A stretch of 64,000 nucleotides of DNA, from NCBI GenBank assembly GCA_951804985.1, contig OX638135.1:6786659-6850658 (forward strand). Reading direction: 5' to 3'. A program made the position numbers and the translations under genes. Source of the stretch: Dryomyza anilis. Taxonomy: Eukaryota; Arthropoda; Insecta; Diptera; Dryomyzidae. Of this stretch, positions 24,991-38,270 are shown one piece after another. The notes under the pieces were generated by a model, which saw nothing but the letters and a program-made list of their open reading frames with translations, did not search any database and was not told where the DNA came from. How positions within the stretch are numbered: position 1 is the first letter of the stretch; each line of letters opens with the position of its first letter.

Positions 24991-27900
24991 TCTAAATGAT
25001 CAAAAATATCTAAAAGATCAAAAAGATCACCAGATCACAAAGATCTAAAGACCAAAAAGATCAAAGAGATCAAAGAGATCAAAAACATCAAAAAGATCAA
25101 AAATATCAAAAAGATCAAAAAGATCAAAAATATCAAAAAGATCAAAAAGATCAAAAAGATCAAAAAGATCAAAAAGATCAAAAAGATCAAAAAGATCAAA
25201 AAAATCAAAGAGATCAAAAAAATCAAAAAGATCAAAAAATCAAAGAGATCAAAAAAATCAAAAAAATCAAAAAGATCAAAACATCAAAAAGATCAAAAAG
25301 ATCAAAAAGATCAAAGAGATCGAAAAGATCAAAAGGATCAAAAAGATCAAAAAGATGAAAAAGATCAAAAAGATCAAAAAGATCAAAAAGATCAAAAAGA
25401 TCAAAGAGATCAAAAAGATCAAAAAGATCAAAAAGATCAAAAAGATCAAAAAGATCAAAAGATCAAAAAGATCAAAAAGATCAAAAAGATCAAAAAGATC
25501 AAAAAGATCAAAAAGATCAAAAAGATCAAGAAGATCAAAAAGATCAAAAAGATCAAAAAGATCAAAAAGATCAAAAAGATCAAAAAGATCAAAAAGATCA
25601 AAAAGATCAAAAAGATCAAAAAGATCAAAAAGATCAAAAAGATCAAAAAGATCAAAAAGATCAAAAAGATCAAAAAGATCAAAAAGATCAAAAAGATCAA
25701 AAAGATCTAAAAGATCAAAAAGATCAAAAAGATCAAAAAGATCATAAAGATCAAAAAGATCAAAAAGATCAAAAAGATCAAAAAGATCAAAAAGATCAAA
25801 AAGATCAAAAAGATCAAAAAGATCAAAAAGATCAAAAAGATCAAAGAGATCAAAAAGATCAAAAAGATCAAAAAGATCAAAAAGATCAAAAAGATCAAAA
25901 AGATCAAAAAGATCAAAAAGATCAAAAAGATCAAAAAGATCAAAAAGATCAAAAAGATCAAAAAGATCAAAAAGATCAAAAAGATCAAAAAGATCAAAAA
26001 GATCAAAAAGATCAAAAAGATCAAAAAGATCAAAAAGATCAAAAAGATCAAAAAGATCAAAAAGATCAAAAAGATCAAAAAGATCAAAAAGATCAAAAAG
26101 ATCAAAAAGATCAAAAAGATCAAAAAGATCAAAAAGATCAAAAAGATCAAAAAGATCAAAAAGATCAAAAAGATCAAAAAGATCAAAAAGATCTAAATGA
26201 TCAAAAAGATCAAAAAGATCAAAAATATCAAAAAGATCACAAGATCACAAAGATCTAAAAACCAAAAAGATCAAAGAGATCAAAAAGATCAAAAATATCA
26301 AAAAGATCAAAAAGATCAAAAATATCAAAAAGATCAAAAAGATCAAAAAGATCAAAAAGATCAAAAAGATCAAAAAGATCAAAAAGATCAAAAAGATCAA
26401 AAAGATCAAAAAGATCAAAAAGATCAAAAAGATCAAAAAGATCAAAAAGATCAAAAAGATCAAAAAGATCAAAAAGATCAAAAAGATCAAAAAGATCAAA
26501 AAGATCAAAAAGATCAAAAAGATCAAAAAGATCAAAAAGATCAAAAAGATCAAAAAGATCAAAAAGATCAAAAAGATCAAAAAGATCAAAAAGATCAAAA
26601 AGATCAAAAAGATCAAAAAGATCAAAAAGATCAAAAAGATCAAAAAGATCAAAAAGATCAAAAAGATCAAAAAGATCAAAAAGATCAAAAAGATCAAAAA
26701 GATCAAAAAGATCAAAAAGATCAAAAAGATCAAAAAGATCAAAAAGATCAAAAAGATCAAAAAGATCAAAAAGATCAAAAAGATCAAAAAGATCAAAAAG
26801 ATCAAAAAGATCAAAAAGATCAAAAAGATCAAAAAGATCAAAAAGATCAAAAAGATCAAAAAGATCAAAAAGATCAAAAAGATCAAAAAGATCAAAAAGA
26901 TCAAAAAGATCAAAAAGATCAAAAAGATCAAAAAGATCAAAAAGATCAAAAAGATCAAAAAGATCAAAAATATCAAAAAGATCAAAAAGATCAAAAAGAT
27001 CAAAAAGATCACAAGATCACAAAGATCTAAAGACCAAAAAGATCAAAAAGATCAAAGAGATCACAAAGATCTAAAGACCAAAAAGATCAAAAAGATCAAA
27101 GAGATCAAAAAGATAGAAAGAAAAAAAAGATCAAAAAGATCAAAATGATCAAAAAGATCAAAAAGATCAAAATGATCAAAAAGATCAAAATGATCAAAAA
27201 GATCAAAAAGATCAAAAAGATCAAAAAGATCAAAAAGATCAAAAAGATCAAAAAGATCAAAAAGATCAAAAAGATCAAAAAGATCAAAAAGATCAAAAAG
27301 ATCAAAAAGATCAAAAAGATCAAAAAGATCAAAAAGATCAAAAAGATCAAAAAGATCAAAAAGATCAAAAAGATCAAAAAGATCAAAAAGATCAAAAAGA
27401 TCAAAAAGATCAAAAAGATCAAAAAGATCAAAAAGATCAAAAAGATCAAAAAGATCAAAAAGATCAAAAAGATCAAAAAGATCAAAATGATCAAAAAGAT
27501 CAAAAGATCAAAATGATCAAAAAGATCAAAAAGATCAAAATGATCAAAAAGATCAAAAAGATCAAAAAGATCAAAAAGATCAAAAAGATCAAAAAGATCA
27601 AAAAGATCAAAAAGATCAAAAAGATCAAAAAGATCAAAAAGATCAAAAAGATCAAAAAGATCAAAAAGATCAAAAAGATCAAAAAGATCAAAAAGATCAA
27701 AAAGATCAAAAAGATCAAAAAGATCAAAAAGATCAAAAAGATCAAAAAGATCAAAAAGATCAAAAAGATCAATAAGATCAAAAATATCAAGGTCAAAAAG
27801 ATCAAAAAGATCAAAAAGATCAAAAAGATCAAAAAGATCAAAAAGATCAAAAAGATCAAAAAGATCAAAAAGATCAAAAAGATCAAAAAGATCAAAAAGA

Positions 27901-29784
27901 TCAAAAAGATCAAAAAGATCAAAAAGATCAAAAAGATCAAAAAGATCAAAAAGATCAAAAAGATCAAAAAGATCAAAAAGATCAAAAAGATCAAAAAGAT
28001 CAAAAAGATCAAAAAGATCAAAAATATCAAAAAGATCAAAAAGATCAAAAAGATCAAAAAGATCAAAAAGATCAAAATGATCAAAAAGATCAAAAAGATC
28101 AAAAAGATCAAAAAGATCAAAAAGATCAAAAAGATCAAAAAGATCAAAAAGATCAAAAAGATCAAAAAGATCAAAAAGATCAAAAAGATCAAAAAGATCA
28201 AAAAGATCAAAAAGATCAAAAAGATCAAAAAGATCAAAAAGATCAAAAAGATCAAAAAGATCAAAAAGATCAAAAAGATCAAAAAGATCAAAAAGATCAA
28301 AAAGATCAAAAAGATCAAAAAGATCAAAAAGATCAAAAAGATCAAAAAAGATCAAAAAGATCAAAAAGATCTAAATGATCAAAAAGATCTAAAAGATCAA
28401 AAAGATCACCAGATCACAAAGATCTAAAGACCAAAAAGATCAAAGAGATCAAAGAGATCAAAAACATCAAAAATATCAAAAAGATCAAAAAGATCAAAAA
28501 GATCAAAAATATCAAAAAGATCAAAAAGATCAAAAAGATCAAAAAGATCAAAAAGATCAAAAAGATCAAAAAGATCAAAAAGATCAAAAAGATCAAAAAA
28601 ATCAAAGAGATCAAAAAAATCAAAAAGATCAAAAAAATCAAAGAGATCAAAAAAATCAAAAAAATCAAAAAAATCAAAAAAATCAAAAAGATCAAAAACA
28701 TCAAAAAGATCAAAAAGATCAAAAAGATCAAAGAGATCAAAAAGATCAAAAAGATCAAAAAGATCAAAAAGATCAAAAAGATCAAAAAGATCAAAAAGAT
28801 CAAAAAGATCAAAAAGATCAAAAAGATCAAAAAGATCAAAAAGATCAAAAAGATCAAAAAGATCAAAAAGATCAAAAAGATCAAAAAGATCAAAAAGATC
28901 AAAAAGATCAAAAAGATCAAAAAGATCAAAAAGATCAAAAAGATCAAAAAGATCAAAAAGATCAAAAAGATCAAAAAGATCAAAAAGATCAAAAAGATCA
29001 AGAAGATCAAAAAGATCAAAAAGATCAAAAAGATCAAAAAGATCAAAAAGATCAAAAAGATCAAAAAGATCAAAAAGATCAAAAGATCAAACAGATCAAA
29101 TAGATCAAACAGATCTAAAAGATCTAAAAGATCAAAAAGATCAAAAAGATCAAAAAGATCAAAAAGCTCATAAAGATCAAAAAGATCAAAAAGATCAAAA
29201 AGATCAAAAAGATCAAAAAGATCAAAAAGATCAAAAAGATCAAAAAGATCAAAAAGATCAAAAAGATCAAAAAGATCAAAAAGATCAAAAAGAACAAAAA
29301 GATCAAAAAAATCAAAAAAATCAAATAGATCAAAAAAATCAAAAAGATCAAAAAAATCAAAAAAATCAAAAAGATCAAAAACATCAAAAAGATCAAAAAC
29401 ATCAAAAAGATCAAAAAGATCAAAAAGATCAAAACGATCAAACAGATCAAACAGATCAAAAAGATCAAAAAGATCAAAAAGATCAAAAAGATCAAAAAGA
29501 TCAAAAAGATCAAAAAGATCAAAAAGATCAAAAAGATCAAAAAGATCAAAAAGATCAAAAAGATCAAAAAGATCAAAAAGATCAAAAAGATCAAAAAGAT
29601 CAAAAAGATCAAAAAGATCAAAAAGATCAAAAAGATCAAAAAGATAAAAGAGATAAAAAAGATCAAAAAGATCAAAAAGATCAAAAAGATCAAAAAGATC
29701 AAAAAGATCTAAATGATCAAAAAGATCAAAAAGATCAAAAAGATCACAAGATCACAAAGATCTAAAGACCAAAAAGATCAAAAA
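24991..29784 (+). repeat. Satellite with a 3.4-kb repeat marked by GATCACCA
   Basis: A junction containing the rare 8-mer GATCACCA occurs at 25025 and 28404, 3,379 bp apart. Each is preceded by a D-type segment and a one-base-longer monomer, and followed by GATCAAAGA pairs, CATCAAAAA and AATCAAAGA clusters. A C block (26191-27020) and a D block whose insertion reads GATAGAAAG (27111) lie between. From 29080 the variants GATCAAACA and GATCAAATA appear, which become common to the right. This stretch is a transition between the left and right families of blocks. Confidence 0.7.
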
Positions 29785-29807
29785 GATCAAAGTTGATCTC
29801 TTTGATC
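29785..29807. repeat. Micro-inversion / hairpin inside the satellite
   Basis: GATCAAAG at 29785-29792 is followed after 7 bases by CTTTGATC at 29800-29807, an 8-bp inverted repeat. The stretch 29795-29807 is the reverse complement of the GATCAAAGAGATC that is common in the array. It is the only place where I see satellite sequence in the opposite orientation. It lies just after a GATCACAA/GATCTAAA/GACC junction (29743-29770). A short inversion or a template-switch repair event would produce this. Confidence 0.8.
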
Positions 29808-32800
29808 AAAAAGATCAAAAATATTCAAAGATCAAAAAGATCAAAAATATCAAAGAGATCAAAAAGATCACAAGATCACAAAGATCTAAAGACCAAAAAG
29901 ATCAAAAAGATCAAAAAGATCAAAAAGATCAAAAAGATCAAAAAGATCAAAAAGATCAAAAATATCAAAAATATCAAAAAGATCAAAAAGATCAAAAAGA
30001 TCAAAAATATCAAAAAGATCAAAAAGATCAAAAAAGATCAAAAAGATCAAAAAGATCAAAAAGATCAAAAAGATCAAAAAGATCAAAAAGATCAAATAGA
30101 TCAAAAAGATCAAAAAGATCAAAAAGATCAAAAAGATCAAAAAGATCAAAAAGATCAAAAAGATCAAAAAGATCAAAAAGATCAAAAAGATCAAAAAGAT
30201 CAAAAAGATCAAAAAGATCAAAAAGATCAAAAAGATCAAAAAGATCAAAAGATCAAAAAGATCAAAAAGATCAAAAAGATCAAAAAGATCAAAAAGATCA
30301 AAAAGATCAAAAAGATCAAAAAGATCAAAAAGATCAAAAAGATCAAAAAGATCAAAAAGATCAAAAAGATCAAAAGATCAAACAGATCAAAAAGATCAAA
30401 AAGATCAAACAGATCAAAAAGATCAAAAAGATCAAAAAGATCAAAAAGATCAAAAAGATCAAAAAGATCAAAAAGATCAAAAAGATCAAAAAAAATCAAA
30501 AAAATCAAAAAGATCAAAAAAATCAAAAAGATCAAAAAAATCAAAAAAATCAAAAAGATCAAAAACATCAAAAAGATCAAAAACATCAAAAAGATCAAAA
30601 AGATCAAAAAGATCAAACAGATCAAACAGATCAAAAAGATCAAAAAGATCAAAAAGATTAAAAAGATCAAAAAGATAAAAAAAGATCAAAAAGATCAAAA
30701 AGATCAAAAAGATCCAAATGATCAAAAAGATCAAAAAGATCAAAAAGATCCAAATGATCAAAAAGATCAAAAAGATCAAAAAGATCAAAAAGATCACAAG
30801 ATCACAAAGATCAAAAAGATCAAAAAGATCAAAAAGATCAAAAAGATCAAAAAGATCAAAAAGATCAAAAAGATCAAAAAGATCAAAAGATCAAAAAGAT
30901 CAAAAAGATCAAAAAGATCAAAAAGATCAAAAAGATCAAAAAGATCAAAAAGATCAAAAAGATCAAAAAGATCAAAAAGATCAAAAAGATCAAAAAGATC
31001 AAAAAGATCAAAAAGATCAAAAAGATCAAAAAGATCAAAAAGATCAAAAAGATCAAAAAGATCAAAAAGATCAAAAAGATCAAAAAGATCAAAAAGATCA
31101 AAAAGATCAAAAAGATCAAAAAGATCAAAAAGATCAAAAAGATCAAAAAGATCAAAAAGATCAAAAAGATCAAAAAGATCAAAAAGATCAAAAAGATCAA
31201 AAAGATCAAAAAGATCAAAAAGATCAAAAAGATCAAAAAGATCAAAAAGATCAAAAAGATCAAAAAGATCAAAAAGATCAAAAAGATCAAAAAAATCAAA
31301 AAGATCAAAAACATCAAAAAGATCAAAAACATCAAAAAGATCAAAAAGATCAAAAAGATCAAAAAGATCAAAAAGATCAAAAAGATCAAAAAGATCAAAA
31401 AGATCAAAAAGATCAAAAAGATTAAAAAGATCAAAAAGATCAAAAAGATCAAAAAGATCAAAAAGATGAAAAAGATCAAAAAGATCAAAAAGATCAAAAA
31501 GATCAAAAAGATCAAAAAGATCAAAAAGATCAAAAGGATCAAAAAGATCAAAAAGATCAAAAAGATCAAAAAGATCAAAAAGATCAAAAAGATCAAAAAG
31601 ATCAAAAAGATCAAAAAGATCAAAAAGATCAAAGAGATCAAAAAGATCAAAAAGATCAAAAGGATCAAAAAGATCAAAAAGATCAAAAAGATCAAAAAGA
31701 TCAAAAAGATCAAAAAGATCAAAAAGATCAAAAAGATCAAAAAGATCAAAGAGATCAAAAAGATCAAAAAGATCAAAAAGATCAAAAAGATCAAAAAGAT
31801 CAAAAAGATCAAAAAGATCAAAAAGATCAAAAAGATCAAAAAGATCAAAAAGATCAAAAAGATCAAAAAGATCAAAAAGATCAAAAAGATCAAAAAGATC
31901 AAAAGATCAAAAAGATCAAAAAGATCAAAAAGATCAAAAAGATCAAAAAGATCAAAAGGATCAAAAAGATCAAAAAGATCAAAGAGATCAAAAAGATCAA
32001 AAAGATCAAAAAGATCAAAAAGATCAAAAAGATCAAAAAGATCAAAAAGATCAAAAAGATCAAAAAAATCAAAAAGATCAAAAAGATCAAAAAGATCAAA
32101 AAGATCAAAAAGATCAAAAAGATCAAAAAGATCAAAAAGATCAAAAAGATCAAAAAGATCAAAAAGATCAAAAAGATCAAAAAGATCAAAAAGATCAAAA
32201 AGATCAAAAAGATCAAAAAGATCAAAAAGATCAAAAAGATCAAAAAGATCAAAAAGATCAAAAAGATCAAAAAGATCAAAAAGATCAAAAAGATCAAAAA
32301 GATCAAAAAGATCAAAAAGATCAAAAAGATCAAAAAGATCAAAAAGATCAAAAAGATCAAAAAGATCAAAAAGATCAAAAAGATCAAAAAGATCAAAAAG
32401 ATCAAAAAGATCAAAAAGATCAAAAAGATCAAAAAGATCAAAAAGATCAAAAAGGTCAAAAAGATCAAAAAGATCAAAAAGATCAAAAAGATCAAAAAGA
32501 TCAAAAAGATCAAAAAGATCAAAAAGATCAAAAAGATCAAAAAGATCAAAAAGATCAAAAAGATCAAAAAGATCAAAAAGATCAAAAAGATCAAAAAGAT
32601 CAAAAAGATCAAAAAGATCAAAAAGATCAAAAAGATCAAAAAGATCAAAAAGATCAAAAAGATCAAAAAGATCAAAAAGATCAAAAAGATCAAAAAGATC
32701 AAAAAGATCAAAAAGATCAAAAAGATCAAAAAGATCAAAAAGATCAAAAAGATCAAAAAGATCAAAAAGATCAAAAAGATCAAAAAGATCAAAAAGATCA

Positions 32801-35800
32801 AAAAGATCAAAAAGATCAAAAAGATCAAAAAGATCAAAAAGATCAAAAAGATCAAAAAGATCAAAAAGATCAAAAAGATCAAAAAGATCAAAAAGATCAA
32901 AAAGATCAAAAAGATCAAAAAGATCAAAAAGATCAAAAAGATCAAAAAGATCAAAAAGATCAAAAAGATCAAAAAGATCAAAAAGATCAAAAAGATCAAA
33001 AAGATGAAATAGATCAAAAAGATCAAAAAGATCAAAAAGATCAAAAAGATCAAAAAGATCAAAAAGATCAAAAAGATCAAAAAGATCAAAAAGATCAAAA
33101 AGATCAAAAAGATCAAAAAGATCAAAAAGATCAAAAAGATCAAAAAGATCAAAAAGATCAAAAAGATCAAAAAGATCAAAAAGATCAAAAAGATCAAAAA
33201 GATCAAAAAGATCAAAAAGATCAAAAAGATCAAAAAGATCAAAAAGATCAAAAAGATCAAAAAGATCAAAAAGATCAAAAAGATCAAAAAGATCAAAAAG
33301 ATCAAAAAGATCAAAAAGATCAAAAAGATCAAAAAGATCAAAAAGATCAAAAAGATCAAAAAGATCAAAAAGATCAAAAAGATCAAAAAGATCAAAAAGA
33401 TCAAAAAGATCAAAAAGATCAAAAAGATCAAAAAGATCAAAAAGATCAAAAAGATCAAAAAGATCAAAAAGATCAAAAAGATCAAAAAGATCAAAAAGAT
33501 CAAAAAGATCAAAAAGATCAAAAAGATCAAAAAGATCAAAAAGATCAAAAAGATCAAAAAGATCAAAAAGATCAAAAAGATCAAAAAGATCAAAAAGATC
33601 AAAAAGATCAAAAAGATCAAAAAGATCAAAAAGATCAAAAAGATCAAAAAGATCAAAAAGATCAAAAAGATCAAAAAGATCAAAAAGATCAAAAAGATCA
33701 AAAAGATCAAAAAGATAAAAAAAGATCAAAAAGATCAAAAAGATAAAAAAGATAAAAAAAGATCAAAAAAGATCAAAAAGATCAAAAAGATCAAAAAGAT
33801 CAAAAAGATCAAAAAGATCAAAAAGATCAAAAAGATCAAAAAGATCAAAAAGATCAAACAGATCAAAAAGATCAAAAAGATCAAAAAGATCAAAAAGATC
33901 AAAAAGATCAAAAAGATCAAAAAGATCAAAAAAATCAAAAAAATCAAAAAATCGAAAAAATCAAAAAAATCAAAAAGATCTAAAACATCAAAAAGATCAA
34001 AAACATCAAAAAGATCAAAATGATCAAACAGATCAAACAGATCAAAAAGATCAAAAAGATCAAAAAGATAAAAAAAGATCAAAAAGATCAAAAAGATCAA
34101 AAAGATCAAAAAGATCAAAAAGATAAAAAAGATAAAAAAAGATCAAAAAGATCAAAAAGATCAAAAAGATTAAAAAGATCAAAAAGATCAAAAAGATCAA
34201 AAAGATCAAAAAGAACAAAAAGATCAAAAAGATCAATAAGATCAAAAATATCAAGATCAAAAAGATCAAAAAGATCAAAAAGATCACAAGATCACAAAGA
34301 TCTAAAGACCAAAAAGATCAAAAAGATCAAAGAGATCAAAAAGATCAAAAATATTCAAAAGATCAAAAAGATCAAAAATATCAAAAAGATCAAAAAGATT
34401 ACAAGATCTAAAGACCAAAAAGATCAAAAAGATCAAAAAGATCAAAAATATCAAAAAGATCAAAAATATCAAAAATATCAAAAAGATCAAAAAGATCAAA
34501 AAAGATCAAAAAGATCAAAAAGATCAAAAAGATCAAAAAGATCAAAAAGATCAAAAAGATCAAAAAGATCAAAAAGATCAAAAAGATCAAAAAGATCAAA
34601 AAGATCAAAAAGATCAAAAAGATCAAAAAGATCAAAAAGATCAAAAAGATCAAAAAGATCAAAAAGATCAAAAAGATCAAAAGATCAAAAAGATCAAAAA
34701 GATCAAAAAGATCAAAAAGATCAAAAAGATCAAAAAGATCAAAAAGATCAAAAAGATCAAAAAGATCAAAAAGATCAAAAAGATCAAAAAGATCAAAAAG
34801 ATCAAAAAGATCAAAAAGATCAAAAAGATCAAAAAGATCAAAAAGATCAAAAAGATCAAAAAGATCAAAAAGATCAAAAAGATCAAAAAGATCAAAAAGA
34901 TCAAAAAGATCAAAAAGATCAAAAAGATCAAAAAGATCAAAAAGATCAAAAAGATCAAAAAGATCAAAAAGATCAAAAAGATCAAAAAGATCAAAAAGAT
35001 CAAAAAGATCAAAAAGATCAAAAAGATCAAAAAGATCAAAAAGATCAAAGAGATCAAAAAGAACAAAAAGATCACAAGATCACAAAGATCTAAAGACCAA
35101 AAAGATCAAAAAGATCAAAAAGATCAAAAAGATCAAAAAGATCAAAAAGATCAAAAAGATCAAAAAGATCAAAAAGATCAAAAAGATCAAAAAGATCAAA
35201 AAGATCAAAAAGATCAAAAAGATCAAAAAGATCAAAAAGATCAAACAGATCAAAAAGATCAAAAAGATCAAAAAGATCAAAAAGATCAAAAAGATCAAAG
35301 AGATAAAAAAGATCAAAAAGATCAAAAAGATCAAAAAGATCAAAAAGATCAAAAGATCAAAAAGATCAAAAAGATCAAAAAGATCAAAAAGATCAAAAAG
35401 ATCAAAAAGATCAAAAAGATCAAAAAGATCAAAAAGATCAAAAAGATCAAAAAGATCAAAAAGATCAAAAAGATCAAAAAGATCAAAAAGATCAAAAAGA
35501 TCAAAAAGATCAAAAAGATCAAAAAGATCAAAAAGATCAAAAAGATCAAAAAGATCAAAAAGATCAAAAAGATCAAAAAGATCAAAAAGATCAAAAAGAT
35601 CAAAAAGATCAAAAAGATCAAAAAGATCGAAAAAGATCGAAAAAGATCAAAAAGATCAAAAAGATCAAAAAGATCAAAAAGATCAAAAAGATCAAAAAGA
35701 TCAAAAAGATCAAAAAGATCAAAAAGATCAAAAAGATCAAAAAGATCAAAAAGATCAAAAAGATCAAAGAGATCAAAAAGAACAAAAAGATCACAAGATC

Positions 35801-38270
35801 ACAAAGATCTAAAGACCAAAAAGATCAAAAATATCAAAAAGATCAAAAAGATCAAAAAGATCAAAAAGATCAAAAAGATCAAAAAGATCAAAAAGATCAA
35901 AAAGATCAAAAAGATCAAAAAGATCAAAAAGATCAAAAAGATCAAAAAGATCAAACAGATCAAAAAGATCAAAAAGATCAAAAAGATCAAAAAGATCAAA
36001 AAGATCAAAAAGATCAAAAAGATCAAAAAGATCAAAAAGATCAAAAAAGATCAAAAAGATCAAAAAGATCAAAAAGATCAAAAAGATCAAAAAGATCAAA
36101 AAGATCAAAAAGATCAAAAAGATCAAAAAGATCAAAAAGATCAAAAAGATCAAAAAGATCAAAAAGATCAAAAAGATCAAAAAGATCAAAAAGATCAAAA
36201 AGATCAAAAAGATCAAAAAGATCAAAAAGATCAAAAAGATCAAAAAGATCAAAAAGATCAAAAAGATCAAAAAGATCAAAAAGATCAAAAAGATCAAAAA
36301 GATCAAAAAGATCAAAAAGATCAAAAAGATCAAAAAGATCAAAAAGATCAAAAAGATCAAACAGATCAAAGAGATCAAAAAGATCAAAAAGATCAAAAAG
36401 ATCAAAGAGATCAAAAAGAACAAAAAGATCACAAGATCACAAAGATCTAAAGATCAAAAAGATCAAAAAGATCAAAAAGATCAAAAAGATCAAAGAGATC
36501 AAAAAGAACAAAAAGATCACAAGATCACAAAGATCTAAAGATCAAAAAGATCAAAAAGATCAAAAAGATCAAAAAGATCAAAAAGATCAAAAAGATCAAA
36601 AAGATCAAAAAGATCAAAAAGATCAAAAAGATCAAAAAGATCAAAAAGATCAAAAAGATCAAAAAGATCAAAAAGATCAAAAAGATCAAAAAGATCAAAA
36701 AGATCAAAAAGATCAAAAAGATCAAAAAGATCAAAAAGATCAAAAAGATCAAAAAGATCAAAAAGATCAAAAAGATCAAACAGATCAAAAAGATCAAAAA
36801 GATCAAAAAGATCAAAAAGATCAAAAAGATCAAAAACGATCAATAAGATCAAAAAGATCAAAAAGATCAAAAAGATCAAAAAGATCAAAAAGATCAAAAG
36901 ATCAAAAAGATCAAAAAGATCAAAAAGATCAAAAAGATCAAAAAGATCAAAAAGATCAAAAAGATCAAAAAGATCAAAAAGATCAAAAAGGTCAAAAAGA
37001 TCAAAAAGATCAAAAAGATCAAAAAGATCAAAAAGATCAAAAAGATCAAAAAGATCAAAAAGATCAAAAGGATCAAAAAGATCAAAAAGATCAAAAAGAT
37101 CAAAAAGATCAAAAAGATCAAAAAGATCAAAAAGATCAAAAAGATCAAAAAGATCAAAAAGATCAAAAAGATCAAAAAGATCAAAAAGATCAAAAAGATC
37201 AAAAAGATCAAAAAGATCAAAAAGATCAAAAAGATCAAAAAGATCAAAAAGATCAAAAAGATCAAAAAGATCAAAAAGATCAAAAAGATCAAAAAGATCA
37301 AAAAGATCAAAAAGATCAAAAAGATCAAAAAGATCAAAAAGATCAAAAAGATCAAAAAGATCAAAAAGATCAAAAAGATCAAAAAGATCAAAAAGATCAA
37401 AAAGATCAAAAAGATCAAAAAGATCAAAAAGATCAAAAAGATCAAAAAGATCAAAAAGATCAAAAAGATCAAAAAGATCAAAAAGATCAAAAAGATCAAA
37501 AAGATCAAAAAGATCAAAAAGATCAAAAAGATCAAAAAGATCAAAAAGATCAAAAAGATCAAAAAGATCAAAAAGATCAAAAGATCAAAAAGATCAAAAA
37601 GATCAAAAAAATCAAAAAAATCAAATAGATCAAAAAATCAAAAAAATCAAAAAAATCAAAAAGATCAAAAACATCAAAAAGATCACAAACATCAAAAAGA
37701 TCAAAAAGATCAAAAAGATCAAAAAGATCAAAAAGATCAAACAGATCAAACAGATCAAAAAGATCAAAAAGATCAAAAAGATCAAAAAGATCAAAAAGAT
37801 CAAAAAGATCAAAAAGATCAAAAAGATAAAAGAGATAAAAAAGATCAAAAAGATCAAAAAGATCAAAAAGATCAAAAAGATCAAAAAGATCAAAAAGATC
37901 AAAAAGATCAAAAAGATCAAAAAGATCAAAAAGATCAAAAAGATCAAAAAGATCAAAAAGATCAAAAAGATCAAAAAGATCAAAAAGATCAAAAAGATCA
38001 AAAAGATCAAAAAGATCAAAAAGATCAAAAAGATCAAAAAGATCAAAAAGATCAAAAAGATCAAAAAGATCAAAAAGATCAAAAAGATCAAAAAGATCAA
38101 AAAGATCACAAGATCACAAGATCACAAAGATCTAAAGACCAAAAAGATCAAAAAGATCAAAGAGATCAAAAAGATCAAAAAGATCAAACAGATCAAACAG
38201 ATCAAAAAGATCAAAAAGATCAAAAAGATCAAAAAGATCAAAAAGATCAAAAATATCAAAAAGATCAAAA
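29808..38270 (+). repeat. Right-family satellite with GATCAAACA, GATCAAATA and GATAAAAAA variants
   Basis: Blocks A-D are absent here. Markers are GATCAAACA (often in pairs), GATCAAATA, CATCAAAAA pairs, and GATAAAAAA monomers with length changes (for example 33711-33760 and 34070-34140). Scattered single-base length changes shift the frame many times. Cassettes ending in AACAAAAAGATCACAAG recur near 35060, 35780, 36420 and 36510, and are about 90-720 bp long. The longest pure run in the window, about 33011-33712, is in this segment. Confidence 0.75.
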
